From Aurelia coerulea (Eukaryota; Cnidaria; Scyphozoa; Semaeostomeae; Ulmaridae), in the NCBI GenBank assembly GCA_039566865.1, contig CM076947.1:8935501-8999500 (forward strand): a stretch of 64,000 bases of DNA. Direction: 5' to 3'. Shown in pieces: positions 10,987 to 22,921 of the stretch; within the stretch, counting starts at the first letter, position 1; every line of letters starts with the position of its first letter. Under the pieces are notes generated by a model. The model was not told where the DNA came from. It saw nothing but the letters and a program-made list of their open reading frames with translations, and did no database searches. A program made the translations under genes and the position numbers.

Positions 10987-12872
10987 GTAAGACCATTCCG
11001 CTCGAAGACCACGCATTTCAGATCATACTGTGGATATTTTGCATCTATGATATTTTATCTCTATATTCATATCAGACATACGACGTATGTATAAACCAGG
11101 CGGAGAAAGGGGGTATCGTCCCCCAGAGGCGAAATTTATGAGATAGGGTGGATTTGGTCAATCTCGGGGTACTGATGTCGAAAATCAATGTTATACGGGC
11201 AAATTCTGGGGCTTTTAGCCTCGTTTTGATGTTCAAAGTCTCGTTTTCAAGCCATTGAACAATTTCTCCGTTTAATGGTCTTAAAACGTAGCAATTGCTA
11301 TTTAAAATGACTAAAAGTGATACAAGATAGAGCCCGTGGATAGATAGATAGTTACTGTAACTTTTTTGTGGCAATATTTTCTTTTTATAGCCTCACTTTC
11401 CTTTTTAGATTCAATATTAGTAGGAAAATCAATCTCCTTTCATATACATAGGGTCATTTACCAATAAAAACCATTCAAATTAGTTCAGAGAAGAATCGAA
11501 GTACCGATAGCGATGTTTCAACTTCCTTTTGATTGTTGTTAGTGAAAAAAGGACCAGGCCTCGTTTTCATGTGATGCTAAAAGCTGCAAAAGGAATCTGG
11601 CAATCACAAATTCTTCCTGTGGTATAGATTTGCAACCTTTTCTTGGGAGTTTTGCAACTTCGCAAAAAATTCTGGAATGGTTCCCAAAATTAATCCTAAG
11701 TTTTAAATGATATTTTAATAATACATTCAAGCTATATCTTTCTTATAATTGTATATGTATAGGTGTAATTTAGTTTTATGTTCTCTATGCAATGACCCTA
11801 CGGTAGTCATATGTTCTTGCTTCCCGGTTCATCATCCTTGTTATGTAGTTAGGTAGTAAGTATAAAGGGTATCCCAAAAAAATTGTGCCCCGTTTAACTG
11901 AAGATTGAGACAAAACGGCAAAAGATTCTTGCCAAACATTTGCATGATGTTGCTCTTTAGATAACAGACATTCAATTAAAGATTGCTACCATCCCCATAA
12001 AAATCCGTTGAAAAATGATGGAACTATAACTTTCAGGAAACCAAATTTGCCAAATTTGGATAATGAACTGCATTGTCCATATTCTGATTAGGCTAAATTT
12101 GATTTTTAGACAGTTTGAAATTGCAGCATGCCAGCAAAAGACCCTGGATGACAATGGCTCCTTTGACGATTCTTTCGGATTCTATCGGATTTTAACAAAA
12201 TAATGCAAGCCAACTTGGAAAGAAGCACCCTGCTACAATTTGTTGAGTTAACATCGATTAGAAAAAGGTTGGGAGGGAGGCCTTTTCACTCACTACGTAG
12301 AATAGGGCTAACACTATCGCCAGTTAGTTATCCATGCCAACACAGATATCAACAATGATTAAACTTTTTTCCCATTCCCAGACCCCAAACATTGATATCT
12401 TTTTTATGTTTTCATTCCTGCACCCCTGCTACTGATTTAACATTCAATTATACATGACCACAATTGAGAAGACGTTCCTGTATTCAAATACAAGCAATAC
12501 ATGTCATGTGGCACTATATTAGAAGTACCTCCTCACTGGAATAATGGTCTCATAGCAGCACTACTCAGTTTCACAAGTACATTTGAGAGTACTTTACCAA
12601 ATGCCTTTTGAATAATTCAATTAATTAGGTTGAAAGAGGTCCACACACAAGGAAAACATCTCTTGAAGCATGAGGAACCTCCCCATAACTTCATGCATAC
12701 TTGTTGCGGAGTGATGGGTCGCAGCAGCACTTTTCAATTTTACAAGTACTATTGAGGGTCCTTTCCATATGCCTTTTGAATAATTAAGCAATTAGGTAGG
12801 TTGAAAGAGGTAACGCACAACATACTTTTTGTATATGCATGGTTACCCTTGTAATAGGACATATTGTTTCAG

Positions 12873-12962
12873 CGGAAGATAAAGTGCGAATTCCGAAGAC
12901 TGATCAAAGGAAAAAGACAACTTTAGCAAGGAAAAATGGAGATTGCTGCTTGTTCAATCGTG
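12873..12962 (+). CDS. Exon 2: basic linker and first cysteines of the head domain
   Basis: The acceptor ATATTGTTTCAG ends at 12872. The phase-1 reading is EDKVRIPKTDQRKKTTLARK and then NGDCCLFNR, a basic stretch (DQRKK, LARK) followed by a Cys pair. I prefer the donor G|GTGAGG at 12963 (90 nt, phase 1-1). A weaker donor TT|GTAAAA at 12978 gives 105 nt, also phase 1-1, adding GEARS and forming a Cys codon with exon 3. The frame is also open from an ATG at 12839 (MVTLVIGHIVSA), so an alternative first exon with a short hydrophobic leader is possible. No family recognised. Confidence 0.42.
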
Positions 12963-13895
12963 GTGAGGCCAGATCTTGTAAAATCATTAATCTTTTTCAT
13001 GTTTACAAAATGCACCTATTGATGAAGCAAAGTCCGTTCATGCGATTTTTCTGTTATATCTATTGCCCATTTTGCATATATGTAATAATGTAGCCCTTGA
13101 TTGGCTGTAAATTAGCAATTTTTAATTGCTGCCTACTGTAAATGACGTAATGAGGATGATGGTTATGAGGATTATTTCTCCAAAAGTTAAGAAACATGCA
13201 GTCAAAATCGAAAAATGGTTATTCAACCTCAACGAGATTCTAAAGAGACTAGAGAGAAATTTGATATATCCTTGACGCATGCCTGAAGATCCTCAGAAGC
13301 AGTGTTTAAAGTTTAAAGTATAAATGAGTTTAAAGTATTTCTATCCAATTAAACCGTATGTCTTTATTGAAGGTTTTTCTCTGCTTACTGGCATTCAAGC
13401 TCACCTTCGCAAATGAACCATCAACTCGTAAGTAATTGCCTTTGTAAATTCCTGCAGATACAAATTCACAGGTGCATAAAAACGTAACTCCCAAACTCTC
13501 TCCACAGATAAAAACGTTCTGAAAATTTTCTCCAGTCTCTCCATAGATAATAAGCTTCTGAAAATTTCTGAATTGACAACTTTGAAGAAATCTATAATGG
13601 CAATAAATGCAACATGAAACACACCTACTAGCAGAATATCAGTTCATTATTGCTTGTAGTTACATAGAAACGGGTCTTTTGAACAAAGATTGTGACGAAA
13701 AGCATTGTAGCATAATCAATAGCCATCCGAAGTACAAATTGACAAATATTTCCAATACGAGAAATTGTTCCCTTGACATGCATTGGCTCCACCTCTGCTC
13801 GCATCTTTCTGCAAGAATAGTCACTAAATTACTGCTACCAAATGGGCGGCATTGAAACATAATGATAGAGCACTACAAATAAACTCTCTTTGTAG

Positions 13896-14081
13896 GTATC
13901 ATGATTAAACATGGAGACCATTACGTGTCGCTGAAGAGTGAAAATGACAGGCTGTTTTTATCTAAAAAAGATCCTCCTGCTCCTGTGATATTGTACAAAG
14001 ATTCCTATGGGAGCTTACACAATAAGGAAGGGAACAAGTGCATTGGATTAGGAGAGAGTCAAGGATTATATCTCCGCGCAG
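13896..14081 (+). CDS. Exon 3: head domain, possibly beta-trefoil-like
   Basis: 186 nt, phase 1-1, between acceptor AACTCTCTTTGTAG and donor GCGCAG|GTAAGC. It reads IMIKHGDHYVSLKSENDRLF, LSKKDPPAPVILYKDSYGSL and HNKEGNKCIGLGESQGLYLR. The alternating hydrophobic pattern with GSLHNKEGNKCI and GLYLRAGGC (completed in exon 4) is reminiscent of ricin-B/beta-trefoil repeats (GSL.N....KC.......L.L..C). That comparison is weak and from memory; the fold needs a structure search. Codon content and splice sites make this one of the more convincing exons in the window. Confidence 0.65.
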
Positions 14082-14632
14082 GTAAGCTTTTCACAATGAA
14101 ATATAATCAATCCACGAATTTTGTGATTTGATTAATGTTATGACTTTAAGAACTTTGCTGTCAGCAAATCTAGTCGAATTTAGTTACCTGAAAGCAAATT
14201 TATCTGAGTTGTCTACGTTGGCTGACCCAGAATGTGGCAGCAATAGGGGTGGGGGTTGGCATGGATGAGTCACATCTGATCAAAGTCGACTTTCCAATTC
14301 GTCTTAATCCGTGGAAGAATGGTTTGGGTGTTTTCATCACAAAGTCCACTTTGTAATGTAAGTCACTCGAGATCAGAGAGAAAGGAAGAGCAGAAGACAG
14401 TTAGCCTGCGTGCAACCTCAAATCCTCCTCGAAGGAAAACTTTCCTTTGAGGAGGAATTGAGGCTGCACTCAGCCTAACGACAGTCCGTAATTGGTCATA
14501 TTGATTATCGTTTTATCTCTGCTAATGAGCACTGAAATAAAGAAAACTCTTAAGCCTGTTTTTCACCGGGCGACAAATGTAGAAGCCCCCTGGGGAAGCA
14601 ATTTTTTTTCGCCGTGAGAATCTTTTTCTGCA

Positions 14633-15383
14633 CAGAGTGTACCAGAAAAATTTTTCGATGATTGTTTAAATATTAAAAAGTAACGATAGAATGCGCAGGC
14701 TCCTGGTTATATAGCCCTTTCTAAGATTTCAATAAATCTTTGAAGCCAGAATCTTGCGAATCCGCTAAGAATTCATGGAGTTACAAGCATCTAAAGTGCA
14801 AGTGCGTGCGAAAGCTGAAACAAGACGCCCCTACCTGACTTGTTTTTCATAAAGACGTATCAAAATCGACGTAGAAGAAGACGGTCTAATGTTTAACCTC
14901 TCGTTGTTATCAGAGCAAACCAAACAGGTCTTCAAAAAGTAATTCAATTCTTTTAACTGTTGCCAAAATTTACTTGAGAGTGCAAGTTACCAAAAACACG
15001 GAATGAAAACTTAATCGATGAGAGACGGGGCCATTCCAAATTGTGCTCAACAAGATTCCCGCAAGCATCCTTACCCTGGATTCAATGTTACAGAGAGCTA
15101 GTTTATCGATAGTGTTTTTCAAATTCCATTGGATTCGCTTTGAATAAACGAAATTCTACGTTTAAAATACATATACAATATAGGGGAGTCTGGTTTCTGC
15201 TTTCGCACAAACTTGAACCTCAAAAGCTTGTACCTCCGTCAATATTTAGCCGATTTGCAAGCGTCTAGTGTCTAAAATTAATTTATAACCTCAGCAATAT
15301 GGCTATCTTTCCGTGGCGCTCGTTCATTTTCGTCATCTATTAACAATTAATCAAACGTCGAACAGTTTTGTTGGGACACCCTG
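14633..15383. mobile_element. Tc1/mariner-type MITE (CAGRGTGTMCCA ends), decayed copy
   Basis: The left end CAGAGTGTACCAGAAAAATT continues ...TTCGATGATTGTTTAAATATT. The right end ...AATCAAACGTCGAACAGTTT ends TTGGGACACCCTG followed by TA. It is about 750 bp and its interior matches the copy at 38,659-39,410 in reverse orientation (for example, GAGAGACGGGGCCATTCCAA here against the CCCGTCTCTCATC stretch there). It lies in the intron between exons 3 and 4. Confidence 0.7.
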
Positions 15384-15516
15384 TAGGGTAAGGGTAAGGT
15401 GGGGGTAATTTGAGTCTACGAGATAATTTCGGTCCATTTGCTTTTTTCGCTATTTAAGTTATCGTAAGTTGAAAATTCAATTCATGGTTCAGTGGGTGAT
15501 GAAATCTATACTTTAA

Positions 15517-16935
15517 CCCTATCCAGACTGGGCTTTTTGAGCTACTAGAAGACTGGGGGAGAGGAGGGGCTCATTCAGCCCCCCTCTCTAAAATCACCAT
15601 TCCTTCACTTACGAAGACGAAACTCACCTTGCAGGTAGCCGTGCTTATGATCTATCATTTTTCACAAAAATATTTCTAAAAATAGATATGACGTCATAAT
15701 TATTCAAGACCAACTGGCACATGTCCACGAAAAAAAATGAAAAAACCACTTTTTTAACCTTTATAATTTTCTAAGATTGATTCATGAAACCAAATTATGC
15801 CAATCAAAGCATTGTTAGAAGGGGAAAATATACTTATAAAGTGAAAAATTTGATTTTCGCAAATCCAAGATGGCGGATAAAGAGATTAAAAATCTTGTCT
15901 TTCGGAACAATGACAAATGCAGCCATAATAGAGAATTTCTCCATATATTACAATGAAAACTACTTCAATGATAAGTGATCGTTGCATACTTCGTTTTTCC
16001 TTTTGAAACTTTTGTTTTGATTATTGCATTTAAGTTGAAGACCAGCAAATGTAGCCATGAATTCAAAATGTCCCGAAATATTATCGTTTGTAGCCTTGTT
16101 GAGTCAAAAGGGGGTACTTTTTTTTGAGACACCCGGTATTACAATGAAAACTACTTCAATGATAAGTGATCGTTGCATACTTCATTTTTCCTTTTGAAAC
16201 TTTTGTTTTGATTATTGCAAAAAAGGTGGAAGGAAGAAGAAAGGGGGAAATAGGGGGTTGAGGATAGTTACTTGGTGAAATTTTGATAATATCTTGACAA
16301 ACTAAACACTTTCAAGTCAAAAATTCTCACTGCAAAACAGATTCTCAAGATATGCATGAAAACTGATGGCGAGTAGTACTATGTGAGGATACCACCGGGG
16401 AATCTTATACCGTTTGCGACCAATGGTGCACAAAATTCAAACAAAATTACACAACTTAGGTGGAAACAATCTCGTTGATCAGTTTTAATCTATTTATTGC
16501 CACTGTTAAAACATTTGAGGTCGAAATATCCTTGCACAAAGACCGCTAACTAATTTTTGCCATTTTCTTAAAGATGATGTCATTGATGAGGTCACGTGAC
16601 ACATAATTGTTCTATTGTTCCCGGAAAAAAAATAAAGAGACCTTACGAATTATAAGGTCACAAATGAAAAAGGATACTATCAAAGGATTATGAGGTGATC
16701 TGGAATTACATCCATAAGCAGCTTACCTAAAAGTTGGCCACGACCACTTTGCTTAAAACAGCCACCCCCCAGCCCCCTGAATTTTTTCTCAAAATTTCAC
16801 ACAAAATCACACTTCAAAAGGATAGAAACTAAAAGTCAAAAAACCATTTCCTGGTTCGTTGAACCAATTTGGAGCAGTGTTCAGTTAAGTATGTGGGGGG
16901 GGGGGGCTGAATGAGCCCCCCCAGTCTGGTTAGGG
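15517..16935. mobile_element. piggyBac-type MITE flanked by TTAA with G/C hairpin ends
   Basis: The left side is TTAA (15513-15516) then CCCTATCCAGACTGGGC. The right side is CCAGTCTGGTTAGGG then TTAA (16936-16939). Both ends carry a hairpin in which a C/G run encloses CTCATTCAG/CTGAATGAG. A TTAA target with CCCT ends is the piggyBac signature. A second right-type end (AGTCTGGATAGGG|TTAA) occurs at 17,024, so this may be a nested or duplicated insertion. The interior also holds a duplicated 80-bp segment (15,947-16,027 and 16,137-16,220) around a GACACCCGGTA end. No transposase. Confidence 0.6.
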
Positions 16936-17028
16936 TTAAAATGGACAATAGGCATATAGTTTGAAAAGGTCAAACAACGGATATCAAGAATGGACTAGGG
17001 AGCAATTGGATAGTCTGGATAGGGTTAA

Positions 17029-18238
17029 GGAGTTGTTTACGTGTTTTCGAAGAATTATTGGATAATTTCTGATCGTTCAATTTCCAGATTTTCCCCGACT
17101 AACGTTTGATTATGATCTGACAGCGTACTAGGAAACTTTCGATTTTCACCAACTTATGATTTCTTTTTGTCAACAAATCGTTATGATTGCAAGTTCAATT
17201 ATTTGGAAAGGTGTTGAAAGCCTTCTGAAATATTTTTGTGAATCCGTAAATTTTATTTTCATTATTGGGATAATTTGGGCCAACTGAGGCTTTGTTCAAC
17301 GAATCAAGTTCATGCAAAATTTTACAATGACTCCAAAATCAAAACAAAAATGAGGATGATACTGCAACTGAATGCATACATCGACAACACTGTTTGTTAC
17401 ACTTTCATTAAATACGCAAGGATTTATTTCCCTTAACTTTTATTTGGAATGAAAACTTTGTTTACATCTCCATTCTTTCAAGAATTGGGCCTAGGGTATT
17501 GCAGTATTATGCTGGTACGGTTCATCTTTAAGTTTCTCTGTGCCGTGCCAGTTCTCGAGTCTTTGACTTCGAAACTCTAAAGATTCAATCACAGATATCT
17601 ATAGAAATATTCTAAAATTTTAGTTTATTGATGGAATAGATACTGATTTTCTCGAATAGACCCAAATTTTCAGCCGACAGTTTGAATTATATACACCCAA
17701 AGTGAGGAAAGTAAATAATTCCAAAAAATTATTCAAACTTCAAATTAAGGAACGGGATAAACTTCATAACAACGACAAGAGGTTCAATGTAGGTAAAACG
17801 AAAAAGTATCTTCAGTATCAGTATTTCTAACGGTTCCATGAGGGTATTCTGTTTGTTCTGAAAAATGTCGATTTTAAACCCAAATTACCCTAGAAACGTA
17901 ATTGTATTTAAGTATATTTTCTCCTGACAAACTTTCTTCAAAATTTTCCGCTCGACGTTTGTCGTGTCGTGACACTTGTCGCCTCTATGCGCATATTTCC
18001 AGCAAATTCCCGCGTTCCTTGGAAAACTTGATGTCGGCCTAATTCACGTTGGGCTGCACTTGCTACAAGTCTCATCCTCTGATCAACGAGAAAAGGGAGG
18101 GGGAACAAGAGAAGGAAGAGAAAAAGAAAGGACAAAGAAAGAAAAGGAAACAATAATGATATCATTCAACATAAATCAATGACAGTACAACGAATTATTA
18201 TTCGGATACTCTACATAAAAATACATCAGTTTGGTCAA
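17029..18238. other. Intronic stretch without a recognised feature
   Basis: Lies between exons 3 and 4 of the candidate membrane gene. No coding or repeat signal beyond a purine-rich tract at 18,091-18,160. Open frames here overlap on both strands and lack splice sites. Confidence 0.35.
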
Positions 18239-18712
18239 TCCCCCCCGGGGGGGGAGGTTCTTCACTATCGGATTAGACGGGAATGTGCGCCAGTTTTGGG
18301 TAGTTTTAGTTTTGGGCCTGATAATTTTGCAATTGGGATATACTTTTACTGGAAATTTATATGATCGGGGAATACCTTCATTTGAATTTTCTGGGATTGG
18401 GGGTTGACTGTTATACTAAAAATTCCGCCTGTGGGTGTTGAATGTCCCCATTGATTCAGATTTGTTTTGCTTGTGACCAGAACTGAAAAAAATACTTTCC
18501 TTCCGCTTGAACTTGAATGCCCTTTAACGTTGAATTGTTCTTTGTTACTTCTTCAAAATTCTAGTATTGGGTATCAATATCTGACCTTTATTCTAGGATA
18601 TGGTATAAATATCTGACCAAAATTCTAGGATTCCTGAAATCCTGGCGGGGAAACCCCTGTATGAATTATAGTGAAGTACCCCCTCCCCGGGCAATCCCTG
18701 AGTTCTGATTTA
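18239..18712. mobile_element. G/C-capped MITE carrying TTCACTATCGGAT ends
   Basis: The left end CCCCCCCGGGGGGG is followed by AGGTTCTTCACTATCGGAT; the right end TAGTGAAGTACCCCCTCCCC is roughly inverse. Interior phrases (GGGATATACTTTTACTGGAA, TTGGGGGTTGACTGT) recur in reverse at 60,480-60,600, defining a family. No coding potential. Confidence 0.55.
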
Positions 18713-19054
18713 CGAAGGGGACTGCATCAGCCCCCTGTGGACATCAAGATATCAAAAATAGCCTGATCCAGATGGGGTTAAGAAACCTTGGCCGGCAAAT
18801 GCGCAGATAACGCGACAATCCTGAGTACAAAATCATAGATCAGGATGGAATTTGTAATAAATATGCGAAAGGCTTCTATGTTTTATATTTGCGACGAAAT
18901 AGGGAATTTCTTCTGGAAAAAGGATGTCATTTAAACAAAAGAATGGGGCTCTTCTAAGCATTCTTTGAGACCACGCACCATATGGTACAGGCTATGAATC
19001 TTTGATTAAGACATAAGATCCCTTTGAATCTGTCCTGTGTGACTTTCTCTCCCA

Positions 19055-19342
19055 CGGGGGGGGGGGGGGGGGTACATGACTTGAGGATGGACGGGGGTCT
19101 GCCGCCCGGCTTTCAGAAAGCTACCCTCTTCTAATTACCGAAACTTGCTTTTGATACCCACTTTTATGATGAATTTTGGCGGGAAACTGCCCATTTTAAC
19201 CATTTTTGTCGAGTTTCAGCTAAAACCCACCCATGTTTATGGAAAATCTGCCGAAAAAGGACCCTTGTTTAGAGTATTTGGGGCCCAAAAACCCACCCAT
19301 ATGGAAGGCACATACCCGTACCATAAACCCCCCCCGGGCCTT
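19055..19342. mobile_element. G/C-capped element just upstream of exon 4
   Basis: Begins with about 18 G after CTCCCAC and ends ACCCCCCCCGGGCC. The interior has repeated AAACCCACCCAT and a weakly open frame (19145-19414) that runs into exon 4 but lacks gene-like content. Fits the homopolymer-capped group. Confidence 0.45.
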
Positions 19343-19414
19343 CTCCGTGAAAGCTTTCATCTCATCTCAGTAAAATATATCGCGAGTCCCCTAAAAGGTC
19401 AATTTGATTCGTAG

Positions 19415-19549
19415 GTGGATGCATGGACTTCGCTTACAAAACGACTACTACCGCTTACAAAAACAATTTATTTCAATTATGTTGGAACAGCGATGTTGAA
19501 GAGATCAGACTTGAGCCATGCACAACAAAGCGATATGGATTTATCGAAG
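19415..19549 (+). CDS. Exon 4: cysteine-containing head domain continuation
   Basis: 135 nt, phase 1-1, between acceptor TTTGATTCGTAG and donor TCGAAG|GTAATC. In phase 1 it reads GCMDFAYKTTTTAYKNNLFQ, LCWNSDVEEIRLEPCTTKRY and GFIE, with Cys at GCM, LCW and EPC. The frame-0 reading (VDAWTSLTK...) is also open, but phase 1 is preferred: it matches neighbouring exons and yields three spaced Cys and balanced composition. With exon 3 the split codon is GGT (Gly); with exon 5 it is GTG (Val). Confidence 0.6.
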
Positions 19550-20888
19550 GTAATCATTATTCATGTTCCCCACGAAATGTCTTTTAATTTAGAATTTAGT
19601 AGAGAATAAATACTGTGCAATCGCACTTAGCTATAGATAGTTCCGGCTATTTTAAAGAGAAATGTCAGAGAAATAAGGCAACATATGTTAGGGGCCTTGA
19701 CAATTAGGGCATTCTAACAACAGTTTATTATTTTTCATTGTACTTGATGATGTTGAGCTATCATCAAATCAATTGGACAAATTAAGGCTCTCAGCCATCC
19801 TTTGTATACCGGATGAGTAAAAAAGGCTTGGCGTTTGAGAAGCTACTGCTCGCTAGTCGCTGGACATACAAGCAATGATATTTTGCAACATCTGATTGAA
19901 TATCCAATATTTTCAAATATTCTTACAACGTTTCTTGGTTGAAACTGGTCACTCCGTTCAGATTTTACAAGGGATTTCCAGAAAAAGTTCCTTCGAGAAA
20001 CCTTTAGAACGTGCTAAAATTTGGGGCAAGTTTCCTGATATTTCTAGCTTACAGCAATGTCTTCAGCACTCTTTTGCACGTGCTATCCTCTTGGGCTAAT
20101 GCAAAAACATTCAACGAGAGGATTCCATTCTTGCAAGAGGACAATATACATGAATGTATCTGAATGCCATTACTGCCACGAAGGAAAATAAAGGGAAACT
20201 ATGCTCTTCGTCTTCATCAAAGTCGCCCATATCAACAGGAAGGAATTGCCAAGTAAAGACGGGTAACTTACTGAACCTAATTGGACAAGTAAGGTTCCAA
20301 ATCTTTAAAGAGGTTGGTGTAAAATTCAATGATCTATTTCTTTCAACTGAATTACTTCAAAGAAACTTTGTTTTTTTTGTTATGATTCTGCTGTTGAACT
20401 TTTTCTGAAATCTACAATACTTTCAGAATTTGAGTTTTTTCTCCTTTTTCGAGAATTCAAGAAAAATGTTCAAAACAACTTAAAACCATCGTAATTTCTA
20501 AACTGTTTGATGTAAAATGAAATAATTTCCAAGAAAGGCTTAGTTTATGAATTTCTACAATTTATAATCAAGCAAAAGTCTGTCACTTACATGGTTTATG
20601 ATTTAGAAATTTGATGACGTCCCATCAACAAATGAGGTGTTTTTTGACAAATTGTCGTTGAAAATATTAAATTTTTAGGAGGAGATCCGAGAAAAGCAGA
20701 TCTCGATTGATTTTGCGTTGCCTAGCAACAGATCATGTGACTAATTAGCACAACACTTTCGCCTAGCAAACCATGACTTCTCTACAGATGCATAATTAGA
20801 ATACAACATGTTGAAGATGGCAGATCAATTCATTTAAGTTTCCTATCGCTGTTAACTTGCTGAAACATTTCGGTATTTTCTTTTGCAG

Positions 20889-21866
20889 TGGTGATCCCAG
20901 ATGCAACGCTGTCGTCTTTGCCCAACCCAGCAACATCTAACCCATCATCCAACCCATCGACATCCATAGACACCCATCGACATCCAACCCATCGACATCC
21001 AACCCATCGACATCCAACCCATCGACATCCAACCCATCGACATCCAACCCATCGACATCCAACCCATCGACATCCAGCCCATCGACATCCAACCCATCGA
21101 CATCAACTCATCAACATCCAACCCATCGACATCCAACCCATCGACATCCAACCCATCGACATCCAGCCCATCGACATCCAACCCATCGCCATCGACATCC
21201 AACCCATCGACATCTAACTCATCAACATCCAACCCATCGACATCCAACCCATCGACATCCAACCCATCGACATCCAACCCATCGACATCCAACCCATCGA
21301 CATCTAACTCATCAACATCCAACCCATCGACATCCAACCCATCGACATCCAACCCATCGACATCCAGCCCATCGACATCCAACCCATCGACATCAACCCA
21401 TCGACATCCAACCCATCGACATCCAACCCATCGACATCTAACCCATCGACATCCAACCCATCGACATCCAACCCATCGACATCTAACTCATCAACATCCA
21501 ACCCATCGACATCCAACCCATCGACATCCAGCCCATCGACATCCAACCCATCGACATCTAACTCATCAACATCCAACCCATCGACATCCAACCCATCGAC
21601 ATCCAACCCATCGACATCCAGCCCATCGACATCCAACCCATCGACATCTAACTCATCAACATCCAACCCATCGACATCCAACCCATTGACATCCAACCCA
21701 TCGACATCCAGCCCATCGACATCCAACCCATCGACATCTAACTCATCAACATCCAACCCATCGACATCCAACCCATCGACATCCAACCCATCGACATCCA
21801 ACCCATCGACATCAATCGACATCTCATCGACATCGACATCTCATCATTTTGAAGATTCGTTATTGG
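20889..21866 (+). CDS. Exon 5: Ser/Thr/Pro-rich stalk encoded by a 15-bp minisatellite
   Basis: A strong acceptor (TATTTTCTTTTGCAG, ending at 20888) opens phase 1 with VIPDATLSSLPNPATSNPSS and then (Asn-Pro-Ser-Thr-Ser)n from the unit AACCCATCGACATCC. As sequenced, three units (near 20970, 21104 and 21393) are 14 bp, so the frame passes NPSTS to THRHP to IQPID (TAA at 21215-21217) and back to NPSTS. The three single-base losses sum to three. From 21393 the NPSTS frame is open to SIDISSTSTSHHFEDSLLDL and a TAG (21872-21874) that lies in a transposon fragment beginning about 21,867. No consensus donor was found at the 3' side. The reading is therefore a stalk exon with allele- or assembly-level frameshifts and a transposon-damaged end, or a secreted form ending here. 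Confidence 0.5.
20940..21838. repeat. 15-bp minisatellite, about 60 copies
   Basis: Unit AACCCATCGACATCC with variants AGCCCATCGACATCC, AACTCATCAACATCC, a TCT-ending form, one 21-bp copy near 21180-21200 and three 14-bp copies. A higher-order pattern is visible: an AACTCATCAACATCC unit recurs about every 75-105 bp, always after a TCT-ending unit. On the minus strand it gives long open frames of (Gly-Leu-Asp-Val-Asp)n, a consequence of the unit being 5 codons without stops. Confidence 0.95.
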
Positions 21867-22010
21867 ATCTTTAGCAGAAAGCCTGAATTAGATACTGGGA
21901 TTTTTGCAAATTTTTTTGTTGTCAATTTTTAGAGCTAAACACGAGTTTCTTAAACTTCACGTTCTCAAAACACTGAACACGATCAAAAAACGTCGATGAA
22001 ATTTTCTAGT
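21867..22010 (+). mobile_element. Arm fragment of the 872-bp fold-back element
   Basis: ATCTTTAGCAGAAAGCCTGA and onward matches 5069-5210 of the element at 4975-5846, in the same orientation as that element's left arm. Only one arm portion is present. Its TAG supplies the stop that closes the minisatellite frame of exon 5. Confidence 0.65.
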
Positions 22011-22873
22011 GAATTCTAAAAATTCAAAACTCGTGCATGATTCCAACCTTTTCATGAAATTGCAAATTATTCCTTTTTTAGCTAAAAATGCAAATTATTG
22101 CTCAAATGCTGAAGATTCATCGTGCCGTAGCTCTGTCGTTTCTGTCCCGAAAGAACTAACCTTGGTGCTATTGTGATGTAGGGACTCTTGGACACATATG
22201 TTCGTATTGTCGTTCAAAGCAATAGTTGTTTACTTGATGTTGTGTAAAATGGCGAGGCGTGATGTGAGTTCATTGCCTTGTTCCGTCTACGTTCAAACAC
22301 GATGATAGGTACCAGACTCTCTAAAGATTTGAGAGTCTGGTACCCAGGTAGCGAAAGGACAAAATAACGACCACCTGTTCACTCTGTTTGGTCTTTGCCA
22401 TTTTTCAAACAAATATTAAAAGATGGGTTTGGAACCCGGGGGAGGTACTCCGATACTTGACCTGACGAGATGTGCCGCTCAACAGTGTGTCCTTATAGTA
22501 AGCAAAAAGTGCAATTGTCCTCAATTATGACGTCATAGTGACGTCATGGATATAATGAAGAATTAAAAAAGTAGCCTATTGTGTGGATTTTGTTCCTATA
22601 CACCATTGTACTAAGTGTCATCCTCATATGTACAATATTGGCGAAGTTACGGAGGGGGGCACCTGTTACTAGGATGGTCGAAAAAGCCCGGTAGTAATAG
22701 GGTTAAAAAGACAACTATTTGCATAGTCAGTAAATTGGGAAGTATAAAAGTGGGAGGTCTCGTTGAATACAAATTAAAGCAAATAATAATTAGAATCAGA
22801 TAATTAGAAGATTGTTTAATCAATATTCTTGTCAATGTCGTCTTGCTGAAAGATTTTGGTGTCTTTTTTCCAG

Positions 22874-22921
22874 TCACAGAGCCGACTCCGACAACAACCA
22901 ACAACAAACAACAAACAACCG
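22874..22921 (+). CDS. Stalk exon R1 (48 nt, phase 1-1)
   Basis: Acceptor GTCTTTTTTCCAG, donor CCG|GTAAGACTC. Encodes TEPTPTTTNNKQQTT plus split codons, so it inserts 16 residues. Thr/Pro-rich and likely O-glycosylated if extracellular. Because length is a multiple of three and both sides are phase 1, inclusion or skipping keeps the frame. Confidence 0.6.

Noticed and set aside
12839..12872. Alternative first exon MVTLVIGHIVSA upstream of exon 2
   Set aside because: Possible short leader, but the region has a good acceptor and the 10,890 exon gives a better start context and signal peptide; kept only as an alternative in exon 2.
20945..21822. Minus-strand Gly-Leu-Asp-Val-Asp repeat proteins as genes
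   Set aside because: They consist almost only of the 15-bp repeat, with no non-repeat coding flank or splice site on that strand; the sense strand has a strong acceptor and unique N-terminal codons.
20940..21838. CRISPR-like array
   Set aside because: Contiguous 15-bp units without unique spacers in a eukaryotic context.
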